Positions 58,912 to 64,000 of a stretch of DNA of 64,000 nucleotides are shown one piece after another. This stretch comes from JAKVBK01 sp022447275. Lineage in GTDB: Bacteria; Pseudomonadota; Alphaproteobacteria; Rhodobacterales; Rhodobacteraceae. Position 1 is the first letter of the stretch. Every line of letters begins with the position of its first letter. The notes under the pieces are model-generated. The model was not told the DNA's origin, searched no databases, and worked only from the letters and a program-made list of their open reading frames with translations. Both the position numbers and the translations under genes were made by a program. Where the stretch lies: NCBI GenBank assembly GCA_047125605.1, contig CP138932.1, positions 2,418,001-2,482,000 on the forward strand. The letters are read 5' to 3'.

Positions 58912-59105
58912 AGATTTCACACCAGTGCATTGAGAGCAGTAGACGAAGATAATATTTAGAAACACTTTGCGTGCGGCCACAAGCGCCACTTCTCAAGCGA
59001 TCATCCAGTTGCACATAGAGTAGCAAGAGGATAGAGCCAACTCTAGTAGTCGGTGGCTACAGGCTGCTAATAAAAATATCAGTGTTTTAACGAGAGATTT
59101 GCTCA

Positions 59106-60224
59106 ATGAAAAAGGCGCTTATCACTGGCATCACTGGCCAAGACGGGTCTTATTTGGCGGAATTTTTGCTTAAGAAGGGCTATGAAGTTCACGGCATTAA
59201 GAGGCGCGCTTCGCTGTTCAACACACAGCGGATTGATCACATTTATGAGGACCAACATGCCGAGAGAACGCAGCTAAAGTTGCATTATGGAGACCTTACG
59301 GACACCTCAAATCTAACGCGTCTGTTACGCGACATTGAACCAGACGAAGTATATAATCTCGGGGCGCAGTCCCACGTGGCCGTTTCCTTTGAAGCGCCAG
59401 AGTATACAGCGGATGTGGATGCGACCGGCACGCTGCGTCTTCTTGAGGCAATCCGCTTTCTTGGGCTGGAAAAGAAGACACGTTTTTATCAAGCTTCCAC
59501 ATCAGAACTCTACGGCCAAGTAAAAGAAATTCCACAGACGGAAACGACACCTTTCCACCCACGTTCGCCCTATGCAGTTGCTAAGATGTACGCCTATTGG
59601 ATCACCGTGAATTACCGAGAAAGCTACGGGATGCACGCTTCCAATGGAATTCTTTTTAACCACGAAAGCCCGCGCCGGGGAGAGACTTTCGTGACACGCA
59701 AAATTACACGGGGGCTATCAAATATCGCGATGGGTTTGGAGCCGTGCCTTTACATGGGGAACATCGATGCTCTCCGCGATTGGGGCCACGCCAAGGATTA
59801 TGTCCGTATGCAGTGGATGATGCTGCAACAAGACGAACCAGATGACTTCGTAATCGCGACAGGGGTGCAGTATTCGGTCCGCGAATTCATTAATTGGACA
59901 GCCAGTGAATTGGGGCTCGAAATAGAGTTCAGAGGAACAGGTGTTGATGAAGTGGCGGCGGTTACGTCGATAAAGGGAGATCTAGCACCTGCCCTTAAGA
60001 CGGGCGATATAATCATGCGCATCGACCCTCGGTATTTCCGTCCTGCGGAAGTTGAAACGCTGCTCGGCAACCCCGCAAAGGCCAAAGAGAAACTAGGCTG
60101 GACGCCGGCAATAACCGCACAAGAGATGTGCTCGGAGATGGTCGAGGAGGACCACAAAGCGGCTCGACGCACAGCGCTTTTGAGAGAACACGGCCTCGAA
60201 TTGCCCGTATCATTGGAGAGCTAA
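59106..60224 (+). CDS. gmd: GDP-mannose 4,6-dehydratase
   Basis: A 372-residue NADP enzyme that forms GDP-4-keto-6-deoxy-mannose, the first step of GDP-L-fucose synthesis. The Rossmann fold is ITGITGQDGSYLAEFLLKKG, followed by HGIKRRAS for NADP binding. The active site has YQASTSELYG (Thr/Glu) and YAVAKMYAYW (Tyr-x3-Lys). The C-terminal substrate loop includes NHESPRRGETFVTRK. It is followed by fcl with one base between. Confidence 0.97.
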   Translation: MKKALITGITGQDGSYLAEFLLKKGYEVHGIKRRASLFNTQRIDHIYEDQHAERTQLKLHYGDLTDTSNLTRLLRDIEPDEVYNLGAQSHVAVSFEAPEYTADVDATGTLRLLEAIRFLGLEKKTRFYQASTSELYGQVKEIPQTETTPFHPRSPYAVAKMYAYWITVNYRESYGMHASNGILFNHESPRRGETFVTRKITRGLSNIAMGLEPCLYMGNIDALRDWGHAKDYVRMQWMMLQQDEPDDFVIATGVQYSVREFINWTASELGLEIEFRGTGVDEVAAVTSIKGDLAPALKTGDIIMRIDPRYFRPAEVETLLGNPAKAKEKLGWTPAITAQEMCSEMVEEDHKAARRTALLREHGLELPVSLES

Positions 60225-60225
60225 A

Positions 60226-61161
60226 ATGTCCTATGATCTGACTGGCAAGCGTGTCTTTGTAGCAGGCCATCGAGGGATGGTCGGGGCAGCAGTGGTGCGT
60301 CGCTTAGCATCTGAGCAGTGCGAGGTAATAACAGCAGGGCGCGAAACCCTCGACCTCACCCGGCAAACGCAGGTAGAAGATTGGATGGCAGAAACCCGTC
60401 CGGATGCAATCGTACTAGCTGCTGCCAAAGTGGGCGGCATCCTCGCCAACGACGCCCGGCCTGTTGATTTTCTGATAGAAAATATTCAAATCGAAACAAA
60501 CATTTTTGCTGCTGCTCATACAGCGAATGTGGAAAGGCTATTATTCCTCGGATCCTCATGCATTTATCCTAAGTTCGCCCCTCAACCAATTTCCGAATCA
60601 AGTCTGCTAACCGGCCCCTTGGAGCCAACCAACGAGTGGTATGCGTTGGCTAAGATCGCGGGCATTAAGATGACACAGGCGTACCGAAAACAGTATGGGC
60701 GTGACTGGATTTCAGCCATGCCAACGAACCTATATGGGCCCGGCGATAACTATGACTTGGAGTCTAGTCACGTACTTCCCGCTTTGTTACGCAAGTTCCA
60801 CGAAGCAAAGCGCGCGGGCACATCGGAAGTCACACTTTGGGGCACAGGTACACCCTTGCGGGAATTTCTCCATGCAGATGATCTGGCCGACGCACTCGTG
60901 TTCATTTTGCAAAATTATTCTGGCAGTGAACATGTCAATGTTGGTTCCGGCGCTGAGGTATCAATCCGTGAATTGGCCGAAATAATTGCAAAGGTCGTTG
61001 GCTATGATGCGAAACTTATCTTTGATACGACCAAACCAGACGGCACACCGCGTAAATTGATGGACAACACAATTCTTAAAAATCTTGGATGGAAAAATCC
61101 AAGAAGTTTAAAGGATGGAATCGCTCACACCTACAGTGCGTATCTCCAAAAATACACCTAA
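60226..61161 (+). CDS. fcl: GDP-L-fucose synthase
   Basis: A 311-residue epimerase-reductase that completes GDP-L-fucose formation. The Rossmann motif is VAGHRGMVGAAVVRRLA. The catalytic Ser/Cys is in LGSSCIYPKFAPQPI and the YxxxK is in WYALAKIAG. The substrate His is in SHVLPALLRKF. With gmd it forms a two-gene unit; the product is the donor for fucosylation in the polysaccharide. Confidence 0.96.
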   Translation: MSYDLTGKRVFVAGHRGMVGAAVVRRLASEQCEVITAGRETLDLTRQTQVEDWMAETRPDAIVLAAAKVGGILANDARPVDFLIENIQIETNIFAAAHTANVERLLFLGSSCIYPKFAPQPISESSLLTGPLEPTNEWYALAKIAGIKMTQAYRKQYGRDWISAMPTNLYGPGDNYDLESSHVLPALLRKFHEAKRAGTSEVTLWGTGTPLREFLHADDLADALVFILQNYSGSEHVNVGSGAEVSIRELAEIIAKVVGYDAKLIFDTTKPDGTPRKLMDNTILKNLGWKNPRSLKDGIAHTYSAYLQKYT

Positions 61162-61327
61162 TGCGCATTAGATTAAGAATATTGAGAACTGAGACAAATA
61201 CAAAACACATTTTTCCTGCATGATACTTTTAGACGAACCAGCACCTAAACCTAATAAAATCTCTTCAACAAAGACTGGTTTAACCTGAAAATCGTCACCC
61301 AACTCAAGCGCATAAGGGGTACCAGAG

Positions 61328-62266
61328 ATGAAGTACAGAAACCACTATTTGGCTCTACGAAGCGCTGCAAAGTATGGGATATTTCAAGTTTTTGATCGGC
61401 TCCATACAACACCGGATCGTTTTATGAATGTCGACGACACCCAGGAAGTTGTTTTTGAACTGACCGCTGTTATCCGGATAAAAAATGAAGCTCGCTTTTT
61501 GCCCGAGTTGATTGCGCATCACATCCTACTTGGAGTGCAGCATTTTTATTTGTACAATAACAATAGTGACGACGATCCCGTTTCAGTGCTCAAACCTTTT
61601 ATCGATTCCAATCACGTTACTATTATTGATTGGCCTCAAACTCCTGTCTGCCCATCTTGTTACCAGCATTTCTTTAAGACCTATGGAAATATGTGCAGAT
61701 GGGTTGCTTTTATTGATGCTGACGAATTTATTGTCGAGAAAGAAGAAGGCGACCTCTTAAAGGTGCTGTCTGAGAGCGGTCACTTACCAGCTCTTGCGAT
61801 AAATTGGCAGTACTTCGGATCATCATACCATCAAAAAATTCCCCAAGGACTCGTGATAGAAAACTTCATTCGCTCGGAGCCATGGCTAAACAGACACGTA
61901 AAACTCGTTGTTCAACCATCTCAGGTCAGGCATTTTGTGAATACTCATAGTTTCACTTTTTCGACTTTTACTTTACCAAGAACCGATGATGGGAGACGAG
62001 CATTGGGGACGAGAACAATGCAGTTGGGTTCGCCTAGGCTGCAGATTAATCATTATCTGTATCGCTCTAAAGAAAACTTTTTATTTAAAGCAGGTATAGG
62101 CTATGGAGACAAAGCGGGCCCGTCAGTGTCATTCAGGAATAAACAGAACGCCGAAGATGAGTTCAAAAAGTATAATCAGAAACAAGAAAAAAAATGGGCT
62201 AATAGGTATGCATCGCGCGTACGCGAACTATTAAGCGAATTCGGATATAGACAACCCTATATATGA
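61328..62266 (+). CDS. Glycosyltransferase family 92/GT2-like protein
   Basis: A 312-residue GT-A fold glycosyltransferase. The acceptor-side motif NEARFLPELIAHHILLGVQH (about residues 56-75), with FYLYNNNSDDDPV, and the Asp-x-Asp-Glu motif WVAFIDADEF match the GT92/DUF23-like group. No signal peptide or helix is seen. The sugar is unknown. It is more AT-rich than upstream housekeeping genes. It precedes the GT4 gene by 33 bp. Confidence 0.82.
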   Translation: MKYRNHYLALRSAAKYGIFQVFDRLHTTPDRFMNVDDTQEVVFELTAVIRIKNEARFLPELIAHHILLGVQHFYLYNNNSDDDPVSVLKPFIDSNHVTIIDWPQTPVCPSCYQHFFKTYGNMCRWVAFIDADEFIVEKEEGDLLKVLSESGHLPALAINWQYFGSSYHQKIPQGLVIENFIRSEPWLNRHVKLVVQPSQVRHFVNTHSFTFSTFTLPRTDDGRRALGTRTMQLGSPRLQINHYLYRSKENFLFKAGIGYGDKAGPSVSFRNKQNAEDEFKKYNQKQEKKWANRYASRVRELLSEFGYRQPYI

Positions 62267-62299
62267 TGCCTTTAAACAATTAAGTTCAATTTAGGTCCA

Positions 62300-63418
62300 A
62301 TGAAAATAACATTTGTTCAACATGCGTCAAAGCTAAGCGGATCTGCATGGAGCCTGCAGAAAATCGTTGCGGAATTGGCCAGCGCAGGCAGAAGTAGCGA
62401 AGTTCTTTTCTTACGCAAGGGCCGCGCTCTAGAAATTTATGACCCCTCAGACAGCGTTTTGATAAATGGACGGTTTTTATTGCCATTTCACGGATCTGAA
62501 GTCAGTGGGATGAACATATTTTTAGCATTGCGAAACCTTATTTCGCTACCACTTTCCGTTTATGGGACCCTACGCCACCTGCGGCATACAGATTTACTAT
62601 ATCTTAATTCGTCCTCCTTGTGTTTTTATGCATTTTTTACTCGCGTTTTTTACCCAAGAACTCGTATCATAATGCACCTTCGCGAACCCTTAAGCGATAA
62701 CATTTTTGGCCGGATAATTAGACGGGTGGCAAACTTTAGCGTTGATCAATTCGTTGCCATTTCACGTAACGAATTAGAGAACATGGAACCCCAAGTACCA
62801 TGTACTATAGTCTATAATTACTCAGAGTCTTCAAAGTTCTTTCCGCAAAGGGGTGGATCGCTTCATCACCAAATCCGCCACAGCAAATCAAACGCAAAGT
62901 TCATTGGGTATTTTGCAAGAGTAAATGAAGAAAATGGCATCGAAGACTTCCTCGAAGTTGCTGCGATGCTGGAGGTTAGGGACGATTTAGTTTTCTGTGT
63001 TTACGGCTGCACCGAGCAACAATTAGTCTCTTACAATCGAACACACCGGAACCTAAAAAACGTACACTTTTTCCCAATGGTTAACGAAGTGCCGGCAAAC
63101 CTAGGAGACCTTGATGTGCTTCTTGTTCCATATAAGGTTCCACACTTTTCTAGATCCGCAGTTGAAGCTGCAATGATGGGTATCCCAAGTGTGGTATATG
63201 ATATTGCTAGCCTAAACGAAATAGTAACCGATGGACAAACAGGCCTTGTCGTACCATGCAATGCACCCAGTGCGATGGCCGACGCTCTAGAAAGGCTTGT
63301 CGACGCTCCTAAATTAATGCAAGATCTTAAAAATGGTTGCCGTGAACATGCGTTGGTTAATTTTTCCGAGCGCAACTTTTCTAAAATAATGGATGTTATC
63401 TTAGAAGTTGAAAAATGA
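62300..63418 (+). CDS. Glycosyltransferase family 4 protein
   Basis: A 372-residue GT-B glycosyltransferase. The N-terminal part has a hydrophobic stretch near residue 85. FIGYFARVNEENGIEDFLEV and VNEVPANLGDLDVLLVPYKV, with SRSAVEAAMMGIPSVVYD, form the GT4 donor site with the Glu-x7-Glu region. The donor and linkage are unknown. Its stop overlaps the start of the flippase gene by 4 bp. Confidence 0.85.
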   Translation: MKITFVQHASKLSGSAWSLQKIVAELASAGRSSEVLFLRKGRALEIYDPSDSVLINGRFLLPFHGSEVSGMNIFLALRNLISLPLSVYGTLRHLRHTDLLYLNSSSLCFYAFFTRVFYPRTRIIMHLREPLSDNIFGRIIRRVANFSVDQFVAISRNELENMEPQVPCTIVYNYSESSKFFPQRGGSLHHQIRHSKSNAKFIGYFARVNEENGIEDFLEVAAMLEVRDDLVFCVYGCTEQQLVSYNRTHRNLKNVHFFPMVNEVPANLGDLDVLLVPYKVPHFSRSAVEAAMMGIPSVVYDIASLNEIVTDGQTGLVVPCNAPSAMADALERLVDAPKLMQDLKNGCREHALVNFSERNFSKIMDVILEVEK

Positions 63419-64000
63419 AACCATCTTTTATTGGACGGAACTTTTCCGCCCAGATATATAATCAAGCTGTTACTTTTTCAGTTCAACTCGGGCTTATTCC
63501 AATCCTGATTTCCTCATGGGGTTTGGAGAGGTACGGCGTATGGTTAATCCTTTCTGCGGTACCTATTTTTTTATCTGTGAGTGACTTCGGCCTTACATTT
63601 ACTGTGAAAAATGCTCTATTAATGCATACAGCCAGAGCTAATTTCGCGTCTGCCGTTGAGGTTTTTCGAAATTGTCTTCTTATGTTATTCATTATCATTG
63701 GCTGTCTTTTCATCCTTAGCATTTTTGTGATTATGGCTCTGCCATTAGGCGAGCTAATAGACCTTGGCAGTGAAACTGAAAGTGATGCAAAATTAACTTT
63801 TGGTTTTCTTCTCGCATCAGTCTATCTTTATCAGTTCCAGCAATTGTTTAACGCTGGAATAAGAGCGGCGAGGCGAGCTGAAACAGAGGTAGCTATCACA
63901 GCAACTTTCAGGCTGCTCGAAGCAGGCGCATGGGCAGGCTGCGCGCTTTCTGGTGGTGGGCTGTTAGCAGCTGCAACTGCAGGCTTATTAATAAGGTTAG
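63415..64000 (+). CDS. Wzx-like polysaccharide flippase (3' truncated by window end)
   Basis: The frame starts at ATG 63415 (MKPSFIGRNF) and is open to the last base, giving 195 visible residues. At least four hydrophobic segments are seen, about residues 20-36, 43-60, 86-110 and 145-160, with GLERYGVWLILSAVPIFLSV typical of O-antigen flippase-like MVF proteins. It would move the lipid-linked repeat unit across the inner membrane. It overlaps the GT4 gene by 4 bp. It was found by translation since no stop codon occurs before the window ends. Confidence 0.8.
   Translation, partial: MKPSFIGRNFSAQIYNQAVTFSVQLGLIPILISSWGLERYGVWLILSAVPIFLSVSDFGLTFTVKNALLMHTARANFASAVEVFRNCLLMLFIIIGCLFILSIFVIMALPLGELIDLGSETESDAKLTFGFLLASVYLYQFQQLFNAGIRAARRAETEVAITATFRLLEAGAWAGCALSGGGLLAAATAGLLIRL

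Overview
The window is a high-GC chromosomal stretch from an alphaproteobacterium, most likely of the Rhodobacteraceae (Roseobacter/Rhodobacter lineage). Several things point there: the gene order murA, a DUF2948-type gene, hisD, a UPF0262 gene, an LMW-phosphatase-like gene, infA, maf and a short RNase E/G; the small basic gene overlapping murA; the gltB-X-gltD arrangement; and an alphaproteobacterial Zur palindrome. No phage, integrase, complete insertion sequence or CRISPR array was seen. The first gene (PatB/MalY-like) and the last gene (Wzx-like flippase) run off the window ends.

Layout. 0-9.4 kb holds housekeeping genes: PLP lyase, hotdog thioesterase, YggT, RecQ with two HRDC-like domains, YaaA, a VOC protein, an orphan hybrid histidine kinase and a thiolase ending in a terminator. 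9.7-13.6 kb holds an Atg22-like MFS transporter, the murein endopeptidase MepA, a phytase/esterase-like secreted protein and a VUT-type queuosine precursor transporter. At 13.73-13.96 kb lies a compact promoter / tiny ORF / terminator unit whose Shine-Dalgarno matches 15 nt of the 16S anti-SD end. 14.2-16.8 kb holds arfB followed by a coupled PLP phospho-lyase and small-molecule kinase. 16.8-19.3 kb holds queG, a GST and mtgA on the minus strand. 19.5-26.2 kb is gltB, an unknown secreted protein and gltD. 26.5-30 kb holds uppP, a sulfite-oxidase-like protein and TauE.

29.2-32.7 kb is a zinc uptake regulon: znuB, znuC and zur on the minus strand, divergent from znuA across a perfect Zur palindrome. 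ZnuA carries an unusually long His/Asp tandem repeat. 32.7-36.0 kb holds a GMC oxidoreductase and a cobalt-type nitrile hydratase operon (alpha, beta, activator). 36.1-44.9 kb is the conserved murA-hisD-infA-maf-RNase block, apparently interrupted at 38.0-40.4 kb by a TetR-controlled cassette of two unknown genes. 45-54.4 kb holds a periplasmic PstS/OmpA fusion, an HDAC-like hydrolase, xseB-ispA-dxs (isoprenoid precursors), ExoD, an AIG1/ADTRP-like membrane protein, an NAD-dependent epimerase-like protein and a class II aldolase.

From about 54.4 kb to the end the composition becomes visibly AT-richer. The genes there build an exported polysaccharide: an ExoY/WcaJ priming transferase, a LacI regulator, tRNA-Arg(CCT), a WcaI-like glycosyltransferase, gmd and fcl for GDP-L-fucose, two more glycosyltransferases and a Wzx-like flippase. 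Coordinates of genes use the start judged most likely from family N-termini and ribosome sites; alternatives are noted. All family assignments come from reading the translated sequence and from memory of the families; no database search was run.
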